DNA from: SHLQ01 sp964610745
Lineage (GTDB): Bacteria; Actinomycetota; Acidimicrobiia; Acidimicrobiales; SHLQ01
Length of the DNA: 64,000 bases
Reading direction: 5' to 3'
NCBI GenBank assembly: GCA_964610745.1
Contig: CAZSYL010000001.1
Span: 1-64,000, forward strand
Shown here: piece after piece, positions 26,408 through 34,613 of the stretch
Layout: every line of letters starts with the position of its first letter
Position numbering within the stretch: the first letter of the stretch is position 1
Made by a program: the position numbers and the translations under genes
Notes under the pieces: model-generated
The model's database searches: none
What the model was told of the DNA's origin: nothing
Seen by the model: the letters and a program-made list of their open reading frames with translations, nothing else

Positions 26408-26997
26408 ACGAATGGTTCCAGGCGCTCGGCCCCGTCGAGTGGTTCACCGCCCAATTCGAAGACCCGACGGCCGCGTCTCTGTTTCGTCTCGTGCTTATCT
26501 CTTGGGCCGTTGCGGCCTTCACCTACATCGGCCTCGATCGCCTTGGTTCGGTCTTGCTTGGTCGATCTCGTCCACTCACCCAGGTTCCGCCGTCGCGTGC
26601 CCGCGCGTGGCGCTGGGGTCGTTCCGCGCCGCCGACGAACTACTCACTGCTGCCACCCGGCACGACCGTCCAAGCGCCTCCGACGCTACCGAGCGGAACA
26701 ACGGTCGCGAACCTCGATCGTCCATCGGCGGTGGCTGCGGGCATGCTCGCCCACACGATCCGCGTGCCAGATCCAGCCGGACCCCTCGAGGACGACGCGT
26801 TCTGGCAGCTGTTTGACGAAGAGAGCGCTCCGTTGTTCGGCTATGAGAACGGCCCGCGCCTTCGCGATGGCATTGCACCGGAGCGCTACAACCCCGTGAC
26901 GCGCCGTGTGGAATCGCTCGAACGCCATCGCGGTGAAGGCATTCTGCTGTGGGGCTGGTCGCCGGGGGTTACTACGATCGTCGAAGGTGACGCGTGA
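26404..26997 (+). CDS. Single-pass membrane protein of unknown function
   Basis: 197 residues. One membrane helix near residues 27-47, an extended Pro-rich segment (residues 65-110), then a soluble acidic domain ending in GILLWGWSPGVTTI. No family recognised. Its ATG overlaps the stop of the nucleoside hydrolase (ATGA) and its stop overlaps the next GTG (GTGA), so it is part of the salvage operon. Confidence 0.65.
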   Translation: MNEWFQALGPVEWFTAQFEDPTAASLFRLVLISWAVAAFTYIGLDRLGSVLLGRSRPLTQVPPSRARAWRWGRSAPPTNYSLLPPGTTVQAPPTLPSGTTVANLDRPSAVAAGMLAHTIRVPDPAGPLEDDAFWQLFDEESAPLFGYENGPRLRDGIAPERYNPVTRRVESLERHRGEGILLWGWSPGVTTIVEGDA

Positions 26998-27491
26998 ACT
27001 CGTCACGCACTCTCGCGGACCGGTTTCGAACACAACGTACAGACCGGATTCGTGTCGACGGCATTGAGGTCGTCTCCATGACCGAAGTCGAGCTCGATCG
27101 AGACTCGGTACTTGAAGTACTTGTCGAGGACAGTCGCCCCGATATCGAACAGTCACTTCGCATCCGCAGCAAAACCGGACAAATCACGGTTGTCGGTACC
27201 GATTTTGAACCGTCTCAGAGCGTGCTTGTACTCGCGGAGACCTATCCAGCCTTCGAGATCGAGTTCACCGAGCTTGAAGCCGACACAGGCGTGCTCCAGA
27301 TCTGGAACTCGTGGATTCTTGGCGACGGCGAACACGCCTGGATCGGTAACAGCGGCATCGTCGTCGAGCCCCTCGCCGTTCCCGAAGGAGCGAGTGACCG
27401 AAACCGCTTGTGGTGCAGCGATGGCCTCGGCGATCCAGACTTCGACGACCTGGTTCTTCTCCTCACGACTGGCCCCAAGGACGACGATTAA
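26994..27491 (+). CDS. Protein of unknown function, last gene of the nucleoside salvage operon
   Basis: 165 residues, acidic, beta-rich, with no signal or membrane segment. The middle (LQIWNSWILGDGEHAWIGNSG) looks like a compact beta domain, but I cannot match it to a family. It is translationally coupled to the membrane protein before it. A 140-base gap follows with a change of character, so this is probably the operon end. Confidence 0.6.
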   Translation: MNSSRTLADRFRTQRTDRIRVDGIEVVSMTEVELDRDSVLEVLVEDSRPDIEQSLRIRSKTGQITVVGTDFEPSQSVLVLAETYPAFEIEFTELEADTGVLQIWNSWILGDGEHAWIGNSGIVVEPLAVPEGASDRNRLWCSDGLGDPDFDDLVLLLTTGPKDDD

Positions 27492-27635
27492 CGCCGAAGC
27501 ATTCGCCACACCTTCCGTTCACAGGCACTTAATGCAAAAGAGGGTGACTAACGTTCGCGACTGTGTCACAATGACTACAGATGCAGGCAACAGTTGCCGA
27601 ACATCTTTACAAGCGAAAACACAACAAAGGTAATC

Positions 27636-27794
27636 ATGAGCATGAACCAGACAACGGCGTCTGGCGATCGACTCACGATGCTCTGCGGTTCTGGTGATCA
27701 AGCGGTCACACAGCAACAAGCAGACTCGTGGTTGCGCCAGCGTCAAGCAGCCAGCCAAGTCCGTCAGAGCAACCATCGGGCACTCGCTAGTTAA
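27636..27794 (+). CDS. Putative 52-residue protein
   Basis: A short frame with an AAAGG ribosome site and its own downstream hairpin. The product is polar, Gln/Ser-rich, with one cysteine and no membrane segment, and resembles no family I know. It is the only candidate gene in the 390-base stretch between the salvage operon and the next minus-strand gene. Coding status is uncertain. Confidence 0.4.
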   Translation: MSMNQTTASGDRLTMLCGSGDQAVTQQQADSWLRQRQAASQVRQSNHRALAS

Positions 27795-27801
27795 AGCAAT
27801 C

Positions 27802-27836
27802 CCCCAGCTGCCATCCCACGGATTGGGCAGCCGGGG
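27802..27836 (+). terminator. Putative terminator after the small ORF
   Basis: CCCC-A-GCTGCC pairs with GGCAGC-C-GGGG around a 13-base loop and is followed by CTTTT. It lies 7 bases after the 52-residue frame and in front of the 3' end of the convergent minus-strand gene. Confidence 0.6.
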
Positions 27837-27880
27837 CTTTTGCGCGCCCGAGCTTCAGCTACACCGATACGAACGTCCCC

Positions 27881-28342
27881 TCAATCGTGGAGTTCCCAGA
27901 GAATCGCGTTCGTCGATGGAGCTCGTGCGAGCTCACGCATGGCTGGGAAGAGCCACCCTGCCAAGGTGGCGAGGTCCTCATCTTCGGGCCATTTAATGAC
28001 CAACCCTCGTCGAGGGTGGTCCTGCACCACACGTGCGCTGGTCGGCCCATACAGTTCGGCTTCCTTTAGCTGAGCAGCTGCCTTGGTTCCGGCGCGATGT
28101 TGGATCCCCACCTCGAGAAGATGATCTGTCTCTTTCTTCGGCGTCATCAAGGTGGCGAGAGGATTCGCCGGGCCTCGAGCAGCGAGGAATCCGAACAGTG
28201 CCGAGTCTGGAACCACGCTGTCGTCGTCGATCGGCTCGAAGAACAGGTTGCACCACCTCCCCGGCTTTTCAACAACGAGGCCAAAGACGCGAACAGCGGC
28301 TTCAAGATCGTGGGCATCAAATCGTCCAGCATCGGTCGCCAT
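27881..28342 (-). CDS. Protein of unknown function divergent from a Nudix hydrolase
   Basis: About 153 residues, no membrane segment. It contains WCNLFFEPIDDDSVVPDSAL in the first third and an amphipathic C-terminus (ATLAGWLFPAMRELARAP). No family recognised. I chose the ATG at 28342; only 18 bases separate it from the start of the divergent Nudix gene, so one of the two starts may be further inside its frame or both mRNAs are leaderless. A longer in-frame extension upstream lies antisense to the Nudix gene and is rejected. Confidence 0.6.
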   Translation of the reverse strand: MATDAGRFDAHDLEAAVRVFGLVVEKPGRWCNLFFEPIDDDSVVPDSALFGFLAARGPANPLATLMTPKKETDHLLEVGIQHRAGTKAAAQLKEAELYGPTSARVVQDHPRRGLVIKWPEDEDLATLAGWLFPAMRELARAPSTNAILWELHD

Positions 28343-28360
28343 GGGTTCTACGCTAAGGCG

Positions 28361-29092
28361 ATGACCTCTCCTTCCCCGCTTCGACTCGCAGCAACTTGCA
28401 TGGCTATTACCCAACGGCAAGGCCGCGAAATCGAGGTTCTCATGGTCCGGCGCAACCCGGAGCTGAGCTTTGGGGGCATGTGGACCTTTCCCGGAGGAGT
28501 TGTCGAAGCCGACGATGGCCCGGTGCCATCCCCGCTCGACGAGGACACACAGCGCTGGGAAGAGCCGTCGCTGCTGTCCACGGTTGCGACTGCGGCCGTG
28601 CGAGAGGCAAAGGAAGAGACGGCCCTTGAGGTCATGGCTGGTGCTCTGGCATGGTTCTCGCACTGGATCCCGCCAAAGGTCGGTCCCCCCAAGCGCTTTG
28701 CGACCTGGTTCTTCCTCGCCCCTGAGCACCACGGCGAGATTGTGGTGGACGAGACCGAGAACAGCGAAGCCCGCTGGGTGACGGCTGCAGAAGCGATGCA
28801 GTCGTGTGCTGAGGGTGAGTTCCCACTCGCTATTCCAACGTGGGTGACGCTCGATGACCTGCGTCAGGCCACCGATATCAGCTCACTCGTCGATGCGACC
28901 ATCACGGGTGGACCTCGGTGGTACCACACCCATTCTCTTGGCCCGGTTGGGCCGCGACCGCTCGGCCAACGCGCGCTGGCCTGGCCGGGCGACGCGGGAT
29001 ACGAGACGGGCGACCCCGACACTATTGGCCCGAGAAACCGTGTAATCGCGGACAAAGACTTCGGGATCGTGGAACGTATTCGTTCGTCCTGA
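28361..29092 (+). CDS. Nudix hydrolase, NUDT19-like with a split Nudix box
   Basis: Hydrolyses a nucleoside diphosphate linked to another moiety. The domain starts at LAATCMAITQRQGREIEVLM. MWTFPGGVVE and REAKEETALEV form the Nudix box, but about 31 residues are inserted between Glu and REAKEE where the classical box has seven. Such an insertion is typical of the NUDT19/RP2p-type subfamily, often CoA-related. The C-terminal 60 residues are Gly/Pro-rich. 243 residues in total. Confidence 0.85.
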   Translation: MTSPSPLRLAATCMAITQRQGREIEVLMVRRNPELSFGGMWTFPGGVVEADDGPVPSPLDEDTQRWEEPSLLSTVATAAVREAKEETALEVMAGALAWFSHWIPPKVGPPKRFATWFFLAPEHHGEIVVDETENSEARWVTAAEAMQSCAEGEFPLAIPTWVTLDDLRQATDISSLVDATITGGPRWYHTHSLGPVGPRPLGQRALAWPGDAGYETGDPDTIGPRNRVIADKDFGIVERIRSS

Positions 29093-29147
29093 CGAGCCCG
29101 CAAATTTACGTTGTTCCTAACGAACGCGCCGTCAGGCCAGGACGTCG

Positions 29148-29480
29148 TTATTTGACGTTGCGCCCAAGTGCCTTTGCAGCCCGAGTCTCGGCGACCTTGC
29201 GGCGACCGATGATCGGCGTAGTCGGGGCATACCCGGCAGCAGCTCGCTCAGACTCTGACTCGCCACCCCAAAAGCCCAGTTCAAGGTTGCTGCGGGCATA
29301 GTCTCGACACCGTGCCACAACGTCACAGGTCTCGCATATAACTCGAGCTTTGGCCTCCCGGCGAACCCGTGCCTCTGGCCGTTCTGCGAACGGTGCAAAG
29401 AAGAGATCGCTGTCACCAGCACACGCTCCTCCTGCCATCCATGAGGTGGACTCGCTGGTCACCGAAAGTGCATCGATCAT
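29148..29480 (-). CDS. WhiB-family iron-sulfur transcription regulator
   Basis: 110 residues. The four cluster cysteines are Cys20, Cys49, Cys52 and Cys58 (C-x28-C-x2-C-x5-C), and the beta-turn GFWGGESESER follows, with a basic C-terminus (GRRKVAETRAAKALGR) that would contact DNA. WhiB proteins bind a [4Fe-4S] cluster and partner with the primary sigma factor in actinobacteria; the subclass cannot be assigned from this sequence alone. Confidence 0.93.
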   Translation of the reverse strand: MIDALSVTSESTSWMAGGACAGDSDLFFAPFAERPEARVRREAKARVICETCDVVARCRDYARSNLELGFWGGESESERAAAGYAPTTPIIGRRKVAETRAAKALGRNVK

Positions 29481-29781
29481 TGTGTTGTTCTGTCCCTCCG
29501 AGGGCAGGACGACACTCGTTGGGGTCTGACCCCATAGCGCGCCCGAAATACCCTCTACTCCACTCTTGCCGTCACCGATAATGCGCGCACTCCACGCCGC
29601 GTTGCCAATAGTTTCCCGCGAAGGCCATATCTGTTTTTGAGATGGGGTGCCTTGTGAAGCGCTACCACATTGCGTCGCGTTTGTCCAAAATGAATGTTCT
29701 ACACAGTTTGCGCTAGTCCGTTCTGCTCACTTGCCCGTACACTCCGAAGCACAATATGCCCCGCTGAGAGGAACCGTACTT
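29481..29781. other. Intergenic region between whiB and thiolase
   Basis: About 300 bases between divergent genes. It holds a lone GGGGTC palindrome, the presumed promoters of both genes, and an GAGAGGA ribosome site in front of the thiolase. A plus-strand frame is open from 29647 into the thiolase but lacks domain-like sequence. No RNA gene was recognised. Confidence 0.5.
29521..29533. repeat. Dispersed copy of the GGGGTC palindrome
   Basis: GGGGTCTGACCCC, identical to the palindrome of the tandem array at about 8.0-8.25 kb, here as a single copy 41 bases upstream of the whiB start codon. The flanks are unrelated to the array spacers. Confidence 0.8.
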
Positions 29782-30981
29782 ATGGCTGAAGCTGTCATTG
29801 TTGCCGCATCCAGGACCCCGATTGGACGAGCTGGCAAAGGCTCGCTCATCAACGAACGGCCGGACGATTTGTCCGCCTTTATTATCGACGATGTTCTAGA
29901 CAAGGTTCCCGAGCTGCCGCGGGACCAGGTCGAAGATGTTCTCTGGGGCATTGGACAACCGGGTGGAGAGGGTGGCTACAACGTCGCACGAGTCGCTTCG
30001 CTGATGGCTGGCGTCGAGGCTCCCGGCGTTACCGTGAACCGATACTGCAGCTCTTCGCTACAGACGATTCGTATGGCCGCACATGCAATCAAGGCTGGCG
30101 AAGGAGATGTCTTTGTAGCCGGTGGGGTCGAAACGGTCAGCCGATACGGAGAGGGCTACTCGGACTCGGGAAGCCACAACGAACATTTCGCGGAGGCCGA
30201 GGCTCGCACCGCGGAACGCTCCGGTCCTGGCTCAGAATCCTGGGAGGCCGACGGTGTCCCCGACATCTACATCGCGATGGGCCAGACCGCAGAAAACGTC
30301 GCTCAGATGACCGGCATTAGTCGTGAACGTCAAGACGAATGGGGCGTCCGCTCCCAGAATCGCGCCGAAGAAGCGCGCAACCGTGGGTTCTTTGAGAACG
30401 AGATCTCGCCATACACCCTCTCCGACGGGACCGTCATCAGCCAGGACGATGGAATCCGTGAAGGCACGACCCTCGAGGGTGTCAGCGGCCTCAAGCCCGT
30501 CTTCCGCGAAGACGGCACGATCACCGCTGGCAATGCGTGCCCGCTTAACGATGGTGCCGCCGCCGTCGTTGTCATGAGCGATACCCGTGCCGCCGAGCTA
30601 GGCATCAAGCCACTCGCTCGCATCGTTTCGAGCGCGGTCACGAGCCTGAATCCCGAGATCATGGGGCTAGGCCCAATCGATGCCATCCGATCCGCACTCG
30701 AGCGCGCCGAGCTTACGGTTGATGACATCGACATGTTCGAGATCAACGAAGCCTTCGCCGTGCAGGTGCTCGGCTCAGCTGACGAGCTCGGCATTCCCGA
30801 AGAGAAGCTGAACGTAAACGGTGGCTCGATCGCTCTCGGTCACCCGTTCGGTATGACCGGTGCCCGCATCATGACGACTCTGCTGAACGGACTTCAGGAC
30901 TCTGGCGGCCGGTACGGCGTCGAGTCGATGTGTGTTGGTGGTGGCCAGGGCATGGCCATGGTTATCGAGCGTCTCGACTGA
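29782..30981 (+). CDS. Acetyl-CoA acyltransferase (thiolase)
   Basis: Thiolytic cleavage or condensation of acyl-CoA in fatty-acid or ketone metabolism. The acylated cysteine is Cys89 (VNRYCSSSLQTIRM), IALGHPFGMTGAR carries the active-site His, and SMCVGGGQGMAM carries the second Cys. 399 residues is normal. A GAGAGGA ribosome site supports the ATG. It is a single gene ended by a strong hairpin; substrate chain length cannot be read from sequence. Confidence 0.92.
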   Translation: MAEAVIVAASRTPIGRAGKGSLINERPDDLSAFIIDDVLDKVPELPRDQVEDVLWGIGQPGGEGGYNVARVASLMAGVEAPGVTVNRYCSSSLQTIRMAAHAIKAGEGDVFVAGGVETVSRYGEGYSDSGSHNEHFAEAEARTAERSGPGSESWEADGVPDIYIAMGQTAENVAQMTGISRERQDEWGVRSQNRAEEARNRGFFENEISPYTLSDGTVISQDDGIREGTTLEGVSGLKPVFREDGTITAGNACPLNDGAAAVVVMSDTRAAELGIKPLARIVSSAVTSLNPEIMGLGPIDAIRSALERAELTVDDIDMFEINEAFAVQVLGSADELGIPEEKLNVNGGSIALGHPFGMTGARIMTTLLNGLQDSGGRYGVESMCVGGGQGMAMVIERLD

Positions 30982-30993
30982 GCAATAGCTCTC

Positions 30994-31041
30994 GAACTCC
31001 CCGCAATCGGCCACGCAAAGTGAGCTGAATGCGGGGAGTTC
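30994..31041 (+). terminator. Terminator of the thiolase gene
   Basis: GAACTCCCCGCA pairs perfectly over 12 bases with TGCGGGGAGTTC across a 24-base loop, followed by TTGCGTTTTG. It begins 13 bases after the thiolase stop. Confidence 0.75.
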
Positions 31042-31108
31042 TTGCGTTTTGAATCGATGGGTCAAACGGCCCTCCAACTCGTTGCGTTTTCGTCGACTTC
31101 GTCTCTAT

Positions 31109-31768
31109 ATGCCCGACCAACGACCTCCCTGGTATTCCGTGATGGCTTCACCCATGCGCCGGGTCATGGCTGGCGCGTGGTTCGTCCTCGTGCTTCCATT
31201 CGACTTTCTCGTTGCGCAGCGGTTCATCCCTTCCGGAGTTCTGGGCTCGTTTCACATCGATGGATGGGCAGCGCTGCTGCTGACGACCGAGACGCTCGGC
31301 CCCGTCCTGGCCGTTGCACTTCTCCAGGTCTTCATCGTCCTTGCGGTTCTCGTCATGCCCACACTCGCATCGTCAGAGCTAGTTCGGGTGGTGCTCACAG
31401 TCAGCGTGATGAACGCCGCCGCACTCACGATTCTCTCGATAGTCGCAAGCGGTGGACTGTCCCTTCTGATCACAGCCATCGCGTTGCTGGCCCTCGCGAC
31501 CGTCCGAGCTGCGAGTCGACTCTGGACACGCTTCGGACCGGCGAAGACATCGACACGTCGGACAGGCGTGATGGCAGGCGCCGTGCTCACCACTATCACT
31601 CTCATCACCACAGGCGGACTCGCTGTGCTCGTTTCTGGATCTGGCGCGGTCGTGTCGGGATGCCTTGTAGCGATCACACTTCGAGAAACGAACCGTATTG
31701 ATCCGGTATCGGGACGCCTCGTTCCCCTCCCGACTCGTCGAGTCCCAGCGACTATCTCAAGCAGATAG
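31109..31768 (+). CDS. Membrane protein of unknown function
   Basis: About 219 residues with six hydrophobic segments (near 22-40, 50-66, 70-90, 97-112, 118-135 and 160-190) and a short polar tail. No family recognised. The start is uncertain: ATG codons at 31109 and 31142 are both possible, and neither has a good ribosome site. An antisense frame of about 170 residues over the same DNA lacks domain-like features and is not accepted. Confidence 0.6.
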   Translation: MPDQRPPWYSVMASPMRRVMAGAWFVLVLPFDFLVAQRFIPSGVLGSFHIDGWAALLLTTETLGPVLAVALLQVFIVLAVLVMPTLASSELVRVVLTVSVMNAAALTILSIVASGGLSLLITAIALLALATVRAASRLWTRFGPAKTSTRRTGVMAGAVLTTITLITTGGLAVLVSGSGAVVSGCLVAITLRETNRIDPVSGRLVPLPTRRVPATISSR

Positions 31769-31819
31769 CGCACACGCGCAGCACGTGCACTGATCCCGAC
31801 GCGACTATTTCGTCGTTAG

Positions 31820-33793
31820 CTAAACGAGTTGGGCGTCGGTCTGGATATCGATGAGAGCAGGACCCTCGTGAGCAAGGGCTTCGGCCATCGCCGATTCCAG
31901 TTGGTCCAGTTCGCTAACGTGAATGCCTTTGATTCCGCATAGCTCGGCCATCTTCGCAAAATCCGGGTTCACCAAGGTCGTTTGCCAGACCTCCCATTCG
32001 GCGGCCCGCTGTTCCTTGGAGATCTTGCCTAGCTCGTGATTGTTCAGCAGCACGTGGGTGATATTCATGTCGTATTTGGCGAGTGTCGTCAACTCCATCG
32101 CATACTGGCCAAGACCACCATCGCCGCTGATACTGATGACTTGGCGATCGTCGCCCACGGCGGCCCATGCGCCCATGGCGCCCGGAAGTGCGAAGCCGAT
32201 CGAGCCAAGGTAACCAGACATCAACACGTCTTGGCCTCCGGAGGCCTCGAAGTAACGGCCGAAGGCGTAGGTGTTGTTTCCAACGTCGACCGAAATCACG
32301 GCATCGGGATCGGCCTTGGCTTGGAGTGCCGCCATGACCGCCGCCGAGCCGATGCCGTGGCCGCTGTCGTCGTGGACACGCCGAGCCTTTTCGGCCCGCC
32401 AGATCGACCAACGCTCTTCGAGTTCAGCGCGCAGGTCCTGGCACTTCGTGTCGTCTGGTAGGCCGGCGAGCATCGCTCGTGCGGTGACTCCGACATGGCC
32501 TTGCACCGGTACGTCGACCGCGTGGAATCGGCCAAGGGCCATTGGGTCGGTGTCGACCTGAACGGTGGGTTTGTAATCGGCGATGCCGGTGTGGTTCGAA
32601 AAGCTTGCGCCGAAGACCACGACGGCATCGCTTTCGTTCATGAACCAGCTAGCGACCGGTGTGCCCGAGCGCCCCAAAACACCACATCCGAGTTCGTGGT
32701 CGTCGCCGATCAGCCCTTTGCCCTTGAAGGTGGTGACAACCGGTGCACCTATTCGACTGGCGAAGGCAATGACGTCGTCCATCTGATGGCGAGCACCATT
32801 GCCGACAACGATTATCGGTCGGGTCGAGGTCGCGACGACATCGATGGCGGCTTGGAGCGCATCGGCCGGCGGTGCGATCTCCGGTGACCCTGTTCGGCCG
32901 TCGGGAACTTGAGCGGGAGTGTCGTCGGCGACGGGAAGGTGCTGAACTTCGTCGGGGAAGATCAGGTGTGACACGTCGCGCTCGATGATGGCGGTCTTCA
33001 TCGCCAGCGTCGCGATCTCTGCGTGCGAAGAGTCGGCGTTGACGGTCTCGCTGAACCTGGCGACATCGGCAAACGCCCCTTCGAGGTCGGTGTCTTGGAA
33101 CGCGCCTCGTCCTTTGACATTCGAGGGGACCTGGCCGCTCAACGCGAGCACTGGTGCGCGGTCTTCCTTTGCGTCGTAGAGGCCGGTCAACAGGTTCGTA
33201 GAGCCGGGGCCAGCGATACCGAAGCATGCGGACACCCCGCCGGTGAGTTTGCCGAATGCGGTGGCCGCGAACGCTGCGGCTCCTTCGTGGCGGACAGCGA
33301 TGTAGGTGAGGTCGCCGCGGGCTTCGGCCTTTCGCATAGCGTCGGCCAAGCCCAGATTGGAGTGGCCGACCATGCCAAAGACGTGGGTGAGTCCCCAGTT
33401 GATCATGGTGTCGACCATCACGTCGGAGACAGTGCGCTCCTCGGGTGGTTCGCCAGGAAGCGCCACCCATACACCGTCGTCACGTACCTCGGTTTGGAAA
33501 CAGTCCGGAGCGTCGCTGAATCCTTCCGGTGGTTGACCGGTGAGCGGCGAGTAGTCATAGCCGTGCCAGGGGCATCGGAGCCAGCCTTTTTCGATGGACC
33601 CTTCGCCGAGCGGTCCTCCTTGGTGGGGACAGGCGTTGTCGATGCAGCCGAACTGTCCGTCGTAGTGGCTGACCGCAAACGTCTTGGTTCCGACACCGAC
33701 CGTCTTTACCCGGCCCTCATCCAGTTCGCCCGGTTCGAGGATCTTGTGCCACTCGAGGTCTTCGTTGTTTGTGTTGCCAGCGTTGTCAGTCAT
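31820..33793 (-). CDS. TPP-dependent 2-oxoacid enzyme with an N-terminal Rieske [2Fe-2S] domain
   Basis: 657 residues in one frame. Residues 13-112 are a Rieske ferredoxin: Cys55-x-His57 in NACPHQGG and Cys74-x2-His77 in RCPWHGYDY, with the Pro loop GQPPEGF. Residues about 118-657 are a ThDP enzyme of the acetolactate synthase/pyruvate oxidase superfamily: catalytic Glu170 in AVRHEGAAAFAA, a central domain (IIVVGNGARH), and the TPP/Mg motif from Gly557 (GDGGLGQYAM to LLNN). Substrate unknown. A redox role is inferred: the ThDP carbanion could reduce a flavin or the cluster directly. AAGGGAG ribosome site. Read after a PQ-loop transporter gene, near an Lrp regulator. Confidence 0.85.
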   Translation of the reverse strand: MTDNAGNTNNEDLEWHKILEPGELDEGRVKTVGVGTKTFAVSHYDGQFGCIDNACPHQGGPLGEGSIEKGWLRCPWHGYDYSPLTGQPPEGFSDAPDCFQTEVRDDGVWVALPGEPPEERTVSDVMVDTMINWGLTHVFGMVGHSNLGLADAMRKAEARGDLTYIAVRHEGAAAFAATAFGKLTGGVSACFGIAGPGSTNLLTGLYDAKEDRAPVLALSGQVPSNVKGRGAFQDTDLEGAFADVARFSETVNADSSHAEIATLAMKTAIIERDVSHLIFPDEVQHLPVADDTPAQVPDGRTGSPEIAPPADALQAAIDVVATSTRPIIVVGNGARHQMDDVIAFASRIGAPVVTTFKGKGLIGDDHELGCGVLGRSGTPVASWFMNESDAVVVFGASFSNHTGIADYKPTVQVDTDPMALGRFHAVDVPVQGHVGVTARAMLAGLPDDTKCQDLRAELEERWSIWRAEKARRVHDDSGHGIGSAAVMAALQAKADPDAVISVDVGNNTYAFGRYFEASGGQDVLMSGYLGSIGFALPGAMGAWAAVGDDRQVISISGDGGLGQYAMELTTLAKYDMNITHVLLNNHELGKISKEQRAAEWEVWQTTLVNPDFAKMAELCGIKGIHVSELDQLESAMAEALAHEGPALIDIQTDAQLV

Positions 33794-33913
33794 TGCACTC
33801 CCTTGGTACTACCGTCCGAGGGTCCCAAGTTGACGTTGGGCATGCAAATACGGAGATGTGAATATCTTAATTCGCAAGGCCGGGTCGAGAGCTTCCACTC
33901 ACGATGTCCGACA

Positions 33914-34543
33914 TCATCGTGCGTTGACTGGCACTCGCTGTCGGCGATCTCGTGATGCGGGCCTGGCCGTGAGACCGACGAGCACGATCGCGGACATTAG
34001 CGCCGCGCCCGCACCCCCGAACAGCAGAGCCCGGTCGCCGAGGTATGCGCCGTAGGTCGCCCAAATGACCGCCTCGCCAAAGCCCATGATCCAGGTGGGC
34101 CGCGATACTCCCGAGAGTTCTTCGGCAACCAGGACCGACCATGCCGCCGGGGAAAACTGTGCGGCGTACGTAAGAGCGATGACGAGGCCGAGCACCTCCA
34201 CGCCCCCGATTGCGGCAGCGAGGGCGAAAAGCGCCGCAATCGCAACCGCTGAGATCAATGCTCTACGGAGCATCTCCGCTGAGCCCTTCGCCACCATTGC
34301 GGTCATGACGGCGTAGACAGCCAACGCCCCGAGCGAGACAGGCAACAATCCCCAAAGCCCGACCGATAACGCGTAGAGCACCCAGCCAGCGTTTATTGCT
34401 ATGCCACCACCGATCCACGATGGAGAGATGCCGCTGAGGTCCCGGGTGCGCGCCATGGCGAGTGCCTGTGGCACGAGCATTCCAACGCCGAGGACAGTGG
34501 CGATGCCGACGGCGACATCGAGAGCATTCGTGAGAAAGACCAT
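33914..34543 (-). CDS. PQ-loop (SemiSWEET/MtN3-like) membrane transporter
   Basis: 209 residues with seven hydrophobic helices in two three-helix repeats. The first repeat shows the PQ motif (GVGMLVPQALAMARTRDLSG) and the second a degenerate one (YAAQFSPAAWSVLVAEELSG). Members move sugars, amino acids or cystine. It is divergent from an Lrp/AsnC regulator with a palindromic operator between, and is followed 120 bases later by the Rieske-TPP gene, which suggests uptake or export of the enzyme's substrate or an amino-acid-related compound. Confidence 0.78.
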   Translation of the reverse strand: MVFLTNALDVAVGIATVLGVGMLVPQALAMARTRDLSGISPSWIGGGIAINAGWVLYALSVGLWGLLPVSLGALAVYAVMTAMVAKGSAEMLRRALISAVAIAALFALAAAIGGVEVLGLVIALTYAAQFSPAAWSVLVAEELSGVSRPTWIMGFGEAVIWATYGAYLGDRALLFGGAGAALMSAIVLVGLTARPASRDRRQRVPVNAR

Positions 34544-34596
34544 CCGGTAAAGGCTACGTTCGCCTGCTGCATCTGTATTGTGATTGTTGCAAGGAA

Positions 34597-34613
34597 ACGC
34601 AATATTATTGCGT
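34597..34613. promoter_or_regulatory. Palindromic operator, probable Lrp/AsnC site
   Basis: ACGCAAT-ATT-ATTGCGT, a perfect 7-bp inverted repeat around an AT-rich centre, 53 bases upstream of the PQ-loop gene and 37 bases upstream of the Lrp gene. The size and AT core fit Lrp/AsnC operators. Confidence 0.7.

Noticed and set aside
31252..31773. A 173-residue minus-strand frame opposite the membrane protein after the thiolase
   Set aside because: Its Thr/Arg/Ser-rich product has no domain, while the plus-strand frame has regular membrane helices and follows the thiolase terminator.
33899..33925. Small hairpin at the end of the PQ-loop gene (CACGATG with CATCGTG) as a terminator
   Set aside because: The stem is only seven base pairs, lies mostly inside the coding end and has no T run; cotranscription with the Rieske-TPP gene stays possible.
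33023..33955. A 310-residue plus-strand frame opposite the Rieske-TPP gene
   Set aside because: Antisense to a gene with two complete enzymatic domains; no motif of its own.
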